In this document: positions 18,651-27,965 of the stretch, in pieces
Layout of the letters: every line of letters begins with the position of its first letter
How positions within the stretch are numbered: position 1 is the stretch's first letter
From: Blastococcus sp. Marseille-P5729
Lineage (GTDB): Bacteria > Actinomycetota > Actinomycetes > Mycobacteriales > Antricoccaceae
Assembly (NCBI RefSeq): GCF_900292035.1
Contig: NZ_OMPO01000001.1
Span: 1,371,192 to 1,435,191, forward strand
Direction: 5' to 3'
Length of the DNA: 64,000 nt
Notes under the pieces: model-generated
The model's database searches: none
What the model was told of the DNA's origin: nothing
Seen by the model: only the letters and a program-made list of their open reading frames with translations
Translations under genes and position numbers: made by a program

Positions 18651-19388
18651 ATGCGGATTCCCGGCCCTTCAGATCTCGTCAACGCCCTCAGCTGGGTCGG
18701 CTCGAGCGTGGACACGCTCACCGACCTCCTTCCCCGAGTGGTCGGCCTCGTCGACTCCGTCGAGAGCCTCGTGGAACGAATCCACCAGGTCGTCGATCGC
18801 GCCGAGCTGACCATCGGCCGAGTCGACGGCACGATAGCGCGGGTCGAGACCATCACCGACGGCGCCGAGGCGGCCGTGACCCGAGCAGACGCCGTGATCG
18901 GCGGCGCCGAGACCGCCGTCGCGCGAGTCGACGGGGTGCTCACCACCACTGAGGAGGCGACGGCGCGCGCCACGGGCGTTCTGGATGCGGCCGAGGCGAC
19001 GACTGCCCGGGTCGACGCAACCGTCTCCGGCGCCGACCAGGCGCTCGGCAAGGCATCGAAACTTCTCGAAGAATATGAGCCGCCGCTCACTGCTCTGAAG
19101 CCGACGATCGACAAGCTAGCCGAGACCACGCACCCCGAGGAGGTCGAGGCGCTGGTGCACGTCATCGACATGCTGCCCGAGCTCACCGACTCTCTTCGCG
19201 ACGACGTCCTGCCGATGCTGGGGACGCTGGAATCGGTCGGTCCGGACCTCCGCGAGCTGCTGCTGGTCTCACGCGAGCTCAACGAGATGCTCGGCTCGCT
19301 GCCCGGCATGGGACGGATCAAGAAGCGGGTGGAGGAGCAGCAGGAGGAAGAAGAAGCCGAGCGACCCGCTTCCGGTGAGGGCTCGTGA
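18651..19388 (+). CDS. Coiled-coil protein with tandem short repeats (actinobacterial unknown)
   Basis: This 245-residue protein starts at ATG 18651. Residues about 25-150 are a continuous run of short helical repeats with recurring 'ARVD', 'TTAEE' and 'GAE' elements, in the manner of apolipoprotein-like or phasin-like amphipathic helices. A helical C-terminal half follows, with a tail of consecutive Glu (RVEEQQEEEEAE). No enzyme motif is present. Similar actinobacterial proteins have, to my recollection, sometimes been mis-named RuBisCO large subunit; nothing in this sequence supports that. The protein could coat a lipid or polymer surface or scaffold a complex, which is inference from composition only. 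It sits between a CoA-transferase and an acyl-CoA dehydrogenase. Confidence 0.7.
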   Translation: MRIPGPSDLVNALSWVGSSVDTLTDLLPRVVGLVDSVESLVERIHQVVDRAELTIGRVDGTIARVETITDGAEAAVTRADAVIGGAETAVARVDGVLTTTEEATARATGVLDAAEATTARVDATVSGADQALGKASKLLEEYEPPLTALKPTIDKLAETTHPEEVEALVHVIDMLPELTDSLRDDVLPMLGTLESVGPDLRELLLVSRELNEMLGSLPGMGRIKKRVEEQQEEEEAERPASGEGS

Positions 19389-19446
19389 TCGCGACGTCGT
19401 GATCATCACCTATCGAGGGCGGGCCGGCGTCGCTACACTCGAGCTC

Positions 19447-19464
19447 AGTTAACAGTCATTAACT
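19447..19464. promoter_or_regulatory. Inverted repeat AGTTAA-N6-TTAACT upstream of acyl-CoA dehydrogenase
   Basis: A perfect 6+6 inverted repeat (AGTTAA cagtca TTAACT) lies 16 bases before the start codon at 19480. Its size and position suit an operator for a TetR-type repressor of acyl-CoA metabolism. No regulator gene adjoins it, so the binding protein is unknown. Confidence 0.5.
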
Positions 19465-19479
19465 CACCGGGAGCACGCC

Positions 19480-20622
19480 ATGGTGGTTCAGCGACTCATG
19501 CCGACCGACGAGGGTCAGGACCTGATCGACCTCACTCGCGAGATCGCCGACAAGGAGCTGCTGCCCAAGGCGGCGTCGTACGAGCGGGAGGAGCGCTTCC
19601 CCCGCGAGGTATTTACGGCGCTGGGTCAGGCGGGGCTGCTCGGACTGCCGTTCCCCGAGGAGTACGGCGGCGGTGCCCAGCCCTACGAGGTCTACCTCCA
19701 GGTGCTTGAGGAGATCGGTGCGCGCTGGGCCGCGGTCGCCGTCGGCGTCAGCGTGCACGCGCTCACCCTGGGCATCGCCTCCACCTTCACCACCGAGCAG
19801 CAGCGTGAGGCATGGCTGCCCGACATGCTCGGCGGAACCCAGCTGGGCGCCTACTGCCTGTCCGAGCCGCATGCAGGCTCCGATCCCGCGGCGATGATCG
19901 CCCGCGCCACCAAGGACGGCGACGAGTACGTCGCCAACGGTGCCAAGGCGTGGATCACCCACGGCGGCCACGCGGACTACTACATCACCATGCTGCGCAC
20001 CTCGGACGACGGCGGCCGCGGCATCACCTGCTTCAACGTTCCCGCGGGAACGCCCGGCCTCACCTCGGACAAGCCCGAGGACAAGATGGGCCTGATGAGC
20101 TCGACCACCACCACGATGCGCTTCGACGGCGCCCGCATCCCCGAGTCGCAGCGAATCGGCGAGGAGGGCCAGGGCCTGCCGATCGCGCTCGCCGGTCTGG
20201 ACTCCGGACGGTTGGGCATCGCCGCCTGCGCGGTCGGGCTGGCCCAGGGCGCCCTCGACAACGCGGTCGCCTACGCCAAGGAGCGGACGGCGTTCGGCCG
20301 CAAGATCATTGACCACCAGGGCCTCGGCTTCCTGCTCGCGGACATGGAGGCCGCGGTCTCCAGCGCGCGGGCGGCCTACCTGCACGCGGCGCGGCTCAAG
20401 GACGCCGGCAAGCCATTCTCCAAGGAGGCCTCGGTCGCCAAGCTGATCTGCACCGACAACGCAATGAGGGTGACCACGGACGCCGTGCAGGTACTAGGCG
20501 GCGCCGGGTACACCAAGGACTTCCCGGTCGAGCGGTTCATGCGCGAGGCGAAGGTCATGCAAATCTTCGAGGGCACCAACCAGATCCAGCGCCTGGTCAT
20601 CTCCCGTCACCTGGCCAAATAG
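19480..20622 (+). CDS. Acyl-CoA dehydrogenase (FAD)
   Basis: This 380-residue protein starts at ATG 19480 behind GGGAGC. It has the complete acyl-CoA dehydrogenase fold. The helical N-domain (DLTREIADKELLPKAASYE) is followed by the FAD-contact motif AYCLSEPHAGSD, the strand motif KAWITHGGHADYY, and the C-domain RTAFGRKIIDHQG and QVLGGAGYTKDFPVERFMRE. FEGTNQIQRLVISRHL supplies the catalytic base, E364. The enzyme catalyses alpha,beta-dehydrogenation of an acyl-CoA with electrons passed to ETF; the chain specificity is unknown. A TetR-type inverted repeat sits upstream. The last 65 bases of the coding region recur, 3 mismatches apart, at 27966-28030. Confidence 0.93.
   Translation: MVVQRLMPTDEGQDLIDLTREIADKELLPKAASYEREERFPREVFTALGQAGLLGLPFPEEYGGGAQPYEVYLQVLEEIGARWAAVAVGVSVHALTLGIASTFTTEQQREAWLPDMLGGTQLGAYCLSEPHAGSDPAAMIARATKDGDEYVANGAKAWITHGGHADYYITMLRTSDDGGRGITCFNVPAGTPGLTSDKPEDKMGLMSSTTTTMRFDGARIPESQRIGEEGQGLPIALAGLDSGRLGIAACAVGLAQGALDNAVAYAKERTAFGRKIIDHQGLGFLLADMEAAVSSARAAYLHAARLKDAGKPFSKEASVAKLICTDNAMRVTTDAVQVLGGAGYTKDFPVERFMREAKVMQIFEGTNQIQRLVISRHLAK
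20551..20615 (+). repeat. 65-bp direct repeat, copy 1 (3' end of acyl-CoA dehydrogenase gene)
   Basis: These bases, from aaggtcatgc to cacctggc, match 27966-28030 at 62 of 65 positions in the same orientation. This copy is inside the functional gene and encodes the active-site loop and C-terminus. The pair brackets the giant wall-anchored protein gene, as attachment-site duplications bracket an inserted element. Confidence 0.85.
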
Positions 20623-20787
20623 CAGCCTCTTGGAGACGAGCGGCCCCGGCCAGAGCAAGCCCCCTGCGGGGCCAGGGCCAACAGTGTCGCCTTCGCGAAG
20701 TGGTAGCTCAACTGCACGTCCTGGTCCGTTCGCGATGCCCTCGTAGTAGATCGACGTCCACCCGTCTGGCTGATCGTCCGAGAAGAA

Positions 20788-20824
20788 CCGGTTCACCATC
20801 CGCCCTCGGCGGATGGTGAACCGG
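20788..20824 (-). terminator. Perfect 17-bp hairpin terminator after the wall-anchored protein gene
   Basis: CCGGTTCACCATCCGCC and its exact complement flank a 3-base loop. On the minus strand the hairpin begins 18 bases after the stop of the gene at 20842-27744 and is followed by TTCTTCT, so it is a good intrinsic terminator for that gene. It may also stop plus-strand transcription from the acyl-CoA dehydrogenase. The remaining 20623-20787 stretch shows nothing supportable. Confidence 0.8.
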
Positions 20825-20841
20825 ATGCGGGCGATCGAGGC

Positions 20842-23800
20842 CTAGGTCCGGCGTCGTCCACCGAGCAGCATCAGTGCGCCGGCCGCCAGTAGCACCAGGG
20901 CCCAGGTACTGAGGCGATCGGCCTCCAGTCCGGTCTTCGCCAACGGCGGCCGGGGGGCGACCGGCTGGCCGGGCACCACTGGGGCTCCTGGCGAAGCCGG
21001 CTGGTCGCCGGTGGAGTGCTTCGTCGTCGTGACGCACGTCGGGCACGGTGACGGCGGGTTGTCACCCTGCGCACCGGTGATGTGGTTCTTGATCGTGACG
21101 TTCCAGGCATCGGCGTGCACCGTGACCTGATACGACAACGCCACCGACTTTCCTGGCTCGATCTGCGGGACCGTCCAGGTCAGCTTCGAACCACCGAGCT
21201 GTGCGCCCTCACCCTGAGTCACCGACAGGAACGAAGCGTGATTCAGCACCTCGCTCATGTCGTCGGTCACGACGACTCCGCTGATTGGCGAGATCGAGTT
21301 GTTCGCCACGAGAACCGTGTAGGTGATGACCTGGCCCGGCTTGACCTTCGACCCGGAGGCCGGGTCAGCCGACTTGGTGATGGTGTACGACGGGGGCACC
21401 TCGTGCTCGGTCGTGGTGGTGCAGGTCGGGCAGTCGGTCGGCGGCTGCTCGCCGGTCGCGCTAACCACGTTCTTCAGGTCCGCGCCCCAAGTGTTCGCCT
21501 TTACCTTCGCCTCGTAGCTGATGGTATACGGCGTGGTGCCTGAGACCGTTCCTAGCTGCCACGTCAGGGTGGTGCCCGATATCGACGCGCTTCCTTGCGA
21601 CGGCACGATCGCGGAGACGTCAGCGTAAGGCAGTACCTGCGATAGATCGTCAGTGACGACCACGTCGTCGGTGACCCCCTCGCCGGTCGGCGTCACGCTC
21701 ACCGTGTAGGTGATGGTGTCGCCGGGCTCGACCTTCGACCCACTCACCGGGTCAGAGGTCTTGGTGAGGTAGTAGCCGGCGTCCTGCCGCACGAGGCTGT
21801 TGGTGATGGTGACCTGCGGGCCGGTGCCGTCCTCACTGAGCGGCGCGACGGTAAAGCTGATCGTCTGTGCCGTTTGGTCGAGGCTCGGGCTGCTGCCGCC
21901 GGCTACCTCGAGATTCACCGGCTGCCAGGAGTAGCGCGGGCCGGCCTCGGGCAGGGCTCCTTCGGTCACCGAGCACTTGGCGCCGATCGGTATCTGCTGT
22001 TGCGCGTCGATCGTGCCCTCCGGCGACACCGTCGCGGTACCGGACTGCGTTCCACCAGAGGCGTCGGTGCATTTCCACGAGACGGGGAACTTCGTCTCCG
22101 CGAACTCGCCCTTTTCGTCGCCGATCAGCTTCTTGGCGATAGACAAGCTCGTGGTGATCCGTTCGGTCTTGTTCGTGACGGTGATCGTCGCCTTCTCACC
22201 GAGCGCGACAGTCGCCGGCTGTCCGGAAATCACGTGCTGGCCGGTGAAGACGTACGACGGATCGGTTGCCGCCGCGCCGCCTGCGGGCGCCGTCTCGGTG
22301 ATCTCACAGCTGGACCCGACGAGGATGCCAGGGATGCTCGCCTTGCTCGGGTAGCTCAGCGCCCAGGTCCCGGTCTGTGGGTCGTCGCCGGGATGGGTGC
22401 AGGTGTAGGTGCCGCTGAACCCGAGGTCGCTGGCCGGCTGTACGCCGTCCGGCAGGTCGATCACCTTGGTGATCTCGAGCTCGCCGTACTGCCGGTGCAC
22501 GCTGTTGGTGATCGTGACCGTCTGCGGCGCTCCGGCGACGGTGGTCACCTTCCCGCCTGCCGGGTCGTACGTAGGGGTGTTCCACGCGTAAGACGAGTCG
22601 ACTAGCAGACCTGCCACGGGTGTGTTCTCGGTGACGGTGCAGGCCGCGCCGGTCGGTACGCTCGTGCTGAGCGAGGCGGTGCCGCCAGCGGCGGGCAGCT
22701 CCCAGGTGCCGTTCTGGTTGTCCTCCGGTCGCGTTCCGTCGTGCGTGCACTGCCAGGTGCCGGTGACCTTGGCGTCAGGCTTCAGCGCCTTGGCGGCGTC
22801 GCCATCGAACGCCTTTGCGACCTTCACCTCGCTGTACACGCGGGTCGGCGAGTTGGTCACGACCGCCTTCGACGTCCCCTGCGCGGTGATCGGAGCGGGC
22901 TGGCTCACGTGAGGCTCGGTCCAGGCCCAGGAGCCGTCGACCAGACCACCGGTGGGAGCGATCTCGGTCACGGTGCAGGAGGAGGTAACCGGTAACTGGT
23001 CGGGGGCCGGCATCCCGGCATCGGCGGTCAGCGTCGCCGACCCGGCGCCGTCCCGCTTCCACGTGCCGGAATACGTGCTGGTCGTCGTGCCCTCGGTGTA
23101 GGTGCACTGGTAGGTGCCGCTGAAGGCCGCCTGGGCGGTGATCGCGTCAGCGTTGGTGCCGTACGCCTTGTCGATCGCCAGTGCGCCGTACGCCCGCGTG
23201 ATGGTGTTGGTGACGGTGATCGTCGGGGCGTCCCCGCCGGCGCTGATCGTCACCGGGTCGCTGCTCGCCGGCGAGCCCCAGGCGTAGGAGGCGTTCACGA
23301 GCAGGTCGCTGGTCAGCGAACTCGCCCGCTCTGTAGCGCTGCAGGTCCAACCGTTCGAGATCCCTTCGACGGTCGCGGTGCCGCCGGGCCCGAGGTTGAC
23401 CGTGCCGGTCCGCTCCGGTCCGCCGTCCTTGAAGCGGCACGAGTAGTCGATAGCGAACGGGGTGCCGGTGGCGGCGTAGCCGGCCGTCTCACCGTCGAGC
23501 TTCTTGGTGATCTTCAGGGCTCCGGTGGCGTGGTTGACGGTGTTCGTGACGGTCATCGTGGTGACGGCGCCGGCTTCGACGGTCGCCGCGCCGTAGGCCG
23601 GGGCGCCCCAGGTGTACGACGGATCGCCGTTGGCTGCCGCGGGATTGCTCAGCGCGTTCTCGCTGACGGTGCAGGACGAGCCGATGAGTACGCCGTTGGT
23701 GGGGAACCCGCTCACCGTCGCCTCGCCGGCACCGTCTCGGCTCCACGTTCCAGTGACCGCCGGGTCGTTGCCGTAGGTGCAGCTCCACGTGCCCGCGTAG

Positions 23801-26800
23801 GCGTGGTCAGCGGCGACGACTGAGTCGGGGTCGGTGAGGATCTTGGTGATCTTCAGCGAGTTCGGTCCGCTGTAGACGCGTGTGATCGGGTTCGTGACTG
23901 TGAAGGTGGTTGGCTCCGAGACGACGACGCTCGAGCTCGGATCGTAGGTCGGTGCCTCCCAGGCGTACGAGCCGTCGACGAGCGTGCCCGCGGCGGGCAG
24001 CGCCTCGGTGGCTACGCAGCTCGATCCGAGCGGGACGGCGATGGTGGCCGAGCCACCGTCGCTCACCTGCTGCGGGCCGAATGTCTGTGGAGCCTGCGAA
24101 CCCGGCACGGTGCACGTCAGGCTGATCGCGAAGGTGGTGCCCGGCTTCAGACCGGCGGTCTGCCCGCTGACCTTCTTCTTCACCGTGACGTCGACGGTCT
24201 TCGCCGAGGTCGTGTTGGTCACGGTCACCGCTATGGGCGTGTTGGCGTCGCTGACCTTGAACGTGGCTTTGGTGCCGGAGGTCGTCACGCCCGTGCCGGA
24301 GTAGGTGACCGAGTCCCAGGTGTAGGGGTCGATCGGGTTCGCCTTGCCGGTCTCCTCGACCGTGCAGGTGGAGCCGAGCGGGATCGTGGTGCCGGCGGGG
24401 AGCTGGGCGGTCTGGCCCGCCTTCGCTGTGAGATCACCGCTTACCGTCTCGCCGGACTGCGGCGTGCACACGTAGTGGAAGGTGAACGCGGTGTCTTGGT
24501 AGGCACTGCCCGCGGCGCCACCTACCACCGTCTTTCCGACCGTGAACTGGCCGGTGACCCGCAAGATCGGGTTGGTGACGGTGATCGTGCCGCCGCTCGG
24601 TGTGAGCGTGACCGGGCCGTCGATGCTCGGCGCGCCCCAAACGTACGACGAGTCGGTGCCGCTCGGGGGTGTCGTGACCGTGTTTTCGGTCGCGCTGCAC
24701 GCTGCGGTAACCGGGATCGTGTCCAGGCTGCCGTCGGTCGCGGTCAGCGACGCGGAGCCCGTCCCGATGACGCTCCACTGGCCGGTCGCGACCTCTGAGC
24801 CGCCGTAGGTGCACTTCCACGTGCCGTTGAAGGTCACGTTGGACCCGTTGAGCCCATCCTTGGCCGTGACGGCTTTGACGATGGCGGGCTTGGCGTACAC
24901 GCGGGTGACGGTGTTGGTCACCGTCACTGCGGCGGTCTGGTCCTTGGTATCGATGGTGACCTGCTGGTCGGCGGGCTTGGGGCCCCAGGCGTAGGAGGCG
25001 TCGATCAGCGCCGGAAGCGCGCCCTCGCTCACCGTGCATGCCGTGCCGATTTGCAGCTGGGGCGTGGACTGGGGGACTCCGGGCACCAGGTCGAAGGTAT
25101 GGGCGTAGTTAGCACTTTCGCCCTGCGCCGGCGCGTTGCACGTGACGGTGACCGGAAAGGTGCTTCCGTTCAGGACGCCGGCGGTCTCGCCGGTGACCTT
25201 CTTGGTGACCGACAGATTGCCGTACGTCGGGTTGGTGCGGTTGGTGACGGTGACTGTCGCGCTTTGTCCGGCGGTGGTCGTGACGGTGCCGTTGGTCAGC
25301 CCTTCATACGTCGGAGCGGCCCATTCGTACCCGGCGGCGAGGTTGCCGGTTGGCGACTGCTCGGTCACGGTGCAGGCCAGGTTCGCCGGCACTTTGATCG
25401 TCTCGCTGCCGCCGTTGGCCAGTTCGGCGGTCCCCTTCTCGCTGTCGGAGCACTTCCAGTCGACCTTGAACTCCTTGGCGGCGCCGCCCGTGTAGCCGTC
25501 GCCGACGATCTTTTTCTCGATCGTCAGGCTTCCGGTGAGCTTCGTGAAGTAGTTGGTGACGGTGACCTTCTGCGTGGCGTTATCAGTGATGGTCGCAGGC
25601 GGGCTGATCGTGTTGCCATCCCACGCATAGGACGCATCCGCGAAGTCGCCGTTTTGGCCGGAGGGGCCGGTTTCGGTGACGGTGCAGACCGAGGTAGCCG
25701 GGATCCCGGTGACCGTCTTCGAGCCAGCGACGCTGACCTGCTCCGAGCCGCTCTTGACCGTCGTGTTGCCGATCTTGCAGTCGTAACCGATCGCGAAGGC
25801 ACGGTTGTCACCTCCGGTGTAGCCGGTGGCGGGGGTGCCATCGCGCGGGGTGACGACCTTATTCAACTGCAGAGATCCGAAGTTCTGCTTGTACTCGTTG
25901 GTGATCGCGACGGTCGCGGAGCCTTGATCGGGAATGACGACGGTCTGGGCGGGTGCATAGGCGGTGGACACCCAGGTGTAGGAGGTGTCCTTCAGGTTGG
26001 TGCTGCCGGACGGCGCGGTCTCGGTGACCGTGCAGGAGGTTCCGGCCGGGATGCCCGTGACGGTGACCTCGTTGCCGGCACCCGGGCCGACCTGGAACGG
26101 TACTTCGGCGCCGCTGCCACACTTGTAGGTGCCAGAGAATGGCTTACCCGTGCCGACGTAGCCGCCCTCTGGACCTTTGACGGTTTTGGTGATCTTCAGA
26201 TCACCCTTCTGGAATCGGTTAGTGACCTCGCAGGTGACCGAGGCGTTGTCAACGAGAGTGACCTTGTTTCCATCGGTTACCGCGACGGCTGCTCCGGCGT
26301 CGTTCTTGCACGCCCAAGCGCCCTGCTGGACGTATCCGACGGGGCCGGTCTCGCTCAGCACGTAGGTGCCAGCTTTGACCTTCTGCTTGGTGACGCCGGC
26401 GCTTCCGGACGCACCGGAGATAACGCTAGCGCTGGCTCCCGATCCAGTCGCCGTCAGCGTCCAGTTCGCAGGCGTCGCGGTGCCGCCGTCCACCTTCTTG
26501 ACTAGGGTGAGTTGGGCGTCCGGCTTGTACTCGTTGGTGTATGTGCACGTCACTGGTGCCGCTTTGTCCGACGCAGGTGCGCCGACCTTGAGGGTGAACT
26601 TGCCGTTTGTGAGATCCTTGGTGATGTCCACGGACTTGTTTTCACCGTCAACGCATTGGATGTCTTTCACCGACCACTTGTCGCCTGGGGGCGCCTCGGT
26701 CACGGTTACCTGCTGGTCTTGCAGCAGTTCCTTCGGGCCGTAGCTCTGTCCGCCGCTCAGCGTGAACGTCTTGTTGTCCCATTCGCCGCTCCGCACCGAA

Positions 26801-27744
26801 GATGTCGTGCTGAAGCTGAAGGTCTTCGCCGGGGCAACCGAGCCGTCTGCGGTGAGGACCTTCTTGACGATGGTGAGCGATCGCACCTGCTTGAACGAGG
26901 CGTAGAGACAGGCGGAGGTGGTCGCCTTCTCCATCGTCCAGAAGGTCTGCCCGGTGCCGCTTGGATCAAGGGTGGCAGAGCATTGCGCGCTCTGGTCAAA
27001 GCCTTCGAGTTGAAGCTTGTAGGTGATGCCATCCTTCAGGAGGGTCGTGCTCGATACCTGTGAGATGAAGCTGATCCAGTCCGCGCACCCGTTGGCATTC
27101 GGGGTGCCGGCCTGGTTGTTGCTCCAAGGGTTGAGTTCGGCTGGTGACTGCTCGCATACGGTTGCCGTGTTCGGCGTCTCCGCGAGCTGGTAGGTGAACG
27201 AGACCGTGTTGTTGCCAGTGAAACCAGGGAATCGGATGTTTACATTGCCCTGGTAGTACTTCGGGTGATTGCCGTTGATCGGGTTGTTGTAGTGGGTCAC
27301 CTTGGCGAGCAGGAAAACGTCTCCGTCATTGACCGTGGTGACATTATTCGGGGTCACCTGAACAGCGCTCTGCTTGGAAAGGTTCACGGCGCCAGGGCAA
27401 TTGGCGACATCATTTCCGTGCGACACGATCGCGTTCGCGCCGGCGCTTACGAAGGTGTTCGCGCTCGGGCTATACCGGGTGCAGCCACCGGCGGCGGTGG
27501 CGGGGTCGGTGGTCTGGCCGCTGAAGGTAGCGGTCTTATTGCCGGTGTCGTAGGTGACGCCGGTGTACGAGGTCTGGTTGGACACCGAGGCCTGGACACC
27601 GCCGAAGTTAATCGTGGCGGCCGCGGCCTGCGGCAACTGAGCATCGGGAACCACCATTGGCACGCCGAGTGCGAGCGAGGCAATAACCATCACCGTCAAC
27701 AGCCGACCGACGTGCGCGGCCACCGATCGACGCGTCTTCGTCAT
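20842..27744 (-). CDS. Sortase-anchored giant surface protein with ~13 DUF5979-type repeats
   Basis: This 2,300-residue protein starts at ATG 27744 behind GGGGGGA. Residues 1-43 form a signal peptide ending near QAAAA. An N-terminal adhesin-like domain (about 45-285) and two divergent Ig-like/prealbumin-like repeats (about 285-515) follow. Roughly 13 repeats of about 113 residues (about 515-1985) come next. Each has a lone Cys in a 'W/Y-x-C' strand, a C-T/S-V-T-E motif, a 'SYAWGxPxY' segment and an ending 'VTVTN'. The two Cys per repeat could form a disulfide. Two DUF11 repeats (about 1985-2230) follow. The C-terminus has LAKTG (2268-2272), a hydrophobic helix and RRRT, which fits the LAxTG signal of class E sortases. 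The inferred role is a fibrous adhesin on the wall. It is flanked by 65-bp direct repeats and may be acquired. No sortase gene lies in the window. Confidence 0.9.
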   Translation of the reverse strand: MTKTRRSVAAHVGRLLTVMVIASLALGVPMVVPDAQLPQAAAATINFGGVQASVSNQTSYTGVTYDTGNKTATFSGQTTDPATAAGGCTRYSPSANTFVSAGANAIVSHGNDVANCPGAVNLSKQSAVQVTPNNVTTVNDGDVFLLAKVTHYNNPINGNHPKYYQGNVNIRFPGFTGNNTVSFTYQLAETPNTATVCEQSPAELNPWSNNQAGTPNANGCADWISFISQVSSTTLLKDGITYKLQLEGFDQSAQCSATLDPSGTGQTFWTMEKATTSACLYASFKQVRSLTIVKKVLTADGSVAPAKTFSFSTTSSVRSGEWDNKTFTLSGGQSYGPKELLQDQQVTVTEAPPGDKWSVKDIQCVDGENKSVDITKDLTNGKFTLKVGAPASDKAAPVTCTYTNEYKPDAQLTLVKKVDGGTATPANWTLTATGSGASASVISGASGSAGVTKQKVKAGTYVLSETGPVGYVQQGAWACKNDAGAAVAVTDGNKVTLVDNASVTCEVTNRFQKGDLKITKTVKGPEGGYVGTGKPFSGTYKCGSGAEVPFQVGPGAGNEVTVTGIPAGTSCTVTETAPSGSTNLKDTSYTWVSTAYAPAQTVVIPDQGSATVAITNEYKQNFGSLQLNKVVTPRDGTPATGYTGGDNRAFAIGYDCKIGNTTVKSGSEQVSVAGSKTVTGIPATSVCTVTETGPSGQNGDFADASYAWDGNTISPPATITDNATQKVTVTNYFTKLTGSLTIEKKIVGDGYTGGAAKEFKVDWKCSDSEKGTAELANGGSETIKVPANLACTVTEQSPTGNLAAGYEWAAPTYEGLTNGTVTTTAGQSATVTVTNRTNPTYGNLSVTKKVTGETAGVLNGSTFPVTVTCNAPAQGESANYAHTFDLVPGVPQSTPQLQIGTACTVSEGALPALIDASYAWGPKPADQQVTIDTKDQTAAVTVTNTVTRVYAKPAIVKAVTAKDGLNGSNVTFNGTWKCTYGGSEVATGQWSVIGTGSASLTATDGSLDTIPVTAACSATENTVTTPPSGTDSSYVWGAPSIDGPVTLTPSGGTITVTNPILRVTGQFTVGKTVVGGAAGSAYQDTAFTFHYVCTPQSGETVSGDLTAKAGQTAQLPAGTTIPLGSTCTVEETGKANPIDPYTWDSVTYSGTGVTTSGTKATFKVSDANTPIAVTVTNTTSAKTVDVTVKKKVSGQTAGLKPGTTFAISLTCTVPGSQAPQTFGPQQVSDGGSATIAVPLGSSCVATEALPAAGTLVDGSYAWEAPTYDPSSSVVVSEPTTFTVTNPITRVYSGPNSLKITKILTDPDSVVAADHAYAGTWSCTYGNDPAVTGTWSRDGAGEATVSGFPTNGVLIGSSCTVSENALSNPAAANGDPSYTWGAPAYGAATVEAGAVTTMTVTNTVNHATGALKITKKLDGETAGYAATGTPFAIDYSCRFKDGGPERTGTVNLGPGGTATVEGISNGWTCSATERASSLTSDLLVNASYAWGSPASSDPVTISAGGDAPTITVTNTITRAYGALAIDKAYGTNADAITAQAAFSGTYQCTYTEGTTTSTYSGTWKRDGAGSATLTADAGMPAPDQLPVTSSCTVTEIAPTGGLVDGSWAWTEPHVSQPAPITAQGTSKAVVTNSPTRVYSEVKVAKAFDGDAAKALKPDAKVTGTWQCTHDGTRPEDNQNGTWELPAAGGTASLSTSVPTGAACTVTENTPVAGLLVDSSYAWNTPTYDPAGGKVTTVAGAPQTVTITNSVHRQYGELEITKVIDLPDGVQPASDLGFSGTYTCTHPGDDPQTGTWALSYPSKASIPGILVGSSCEITETAPAGGAAATDPSYVFTGQHVISGQPATVALGEKATITVTNKTERITTSLSIAKKLIGDEKGEFAETKFPVSWKCTDASGGTQSGTATVSPEGTIDAQQQIPIGAKCSVTEGALPEAGPRYSWQPVNLEVAGGSSPSLDQTAQTISFTVAPLSEDGTGPQVTITNSLVRQDAGYYLTKTSDPVSGSKVEPGDTITYTVSVTPTGEGVTDDVVVTDDLSQVLPYADVSAIVPSQGSASISGTTLTWQLGTVSGTTPYTISYEAKVKANTWGADLKNVVSATGEQPPTDCPTCTTTTEHEVPPSYTITKSADPASGSKVKPGQVITYTVLVANNSISPISGVVVTDDMSEVLNHASFLSVTQGEGAQLGGSKLTWTVPQIEPGKSVALSYQVTVHADAWNVTIKNHITGAQGDNPPSPCPTCVTTTKHSTGDQPASPGAPVVPGQPVAPRPPLAKTGLEADRLSTWALVLLAAGALMLLGGRRRT

Positions 27745-27965
27745 ATTTCCCCCCGGGATCTGGGCGCGAGCGCCCGTGGCCCCCCCATGGCGCCAACGCG
27801 ATTAGACAGTGGGCGCGGCGAAACTCGCAAGTAGCACACAAAAGCAGGTGCCGTGTTCGATTCGGAAGTTGGCAGCGAAGGTGGCCACTACCTGGGCAGA
27901 TCACGATTAGGTCACGGTTGCCCATGAGATGCATCACAACTGGCCGGTAACGACAGGCAATCGCC
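27745..27965. other. Upstream region of the wall-anchored protein gene
   Basis: This stretch carries the ribosome site (GGGGGGA) of the surface-protein gene and comparatively AT-rich sequence around 27830-27950, which suits a promoter. I could not fix a -10/-35 pair. No coding sequence is supported. Confidence 0.4.

Noticed and set aside
20494-20799. Minus-strand 101-codon open frame beside the terminator
   Set aside because: Its second half is the antisense of the acyl-CoA dehydrogenase and its start overlaps the terminator hairpin; no ribosome site is seen.
21082-27063. Plus-strand open frames across the surface-protein gene
   Set aside because: They are antisense shadows; the minus frame has a signal peptide, regular repeats and a sortase signal.
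20842-27744. A CRISPR or DNA satellite interpretation of the repeat region
   Set aside because: Repeats are about 340 bp, diverged at DNA level, and encode protein domains; there are no spacers.
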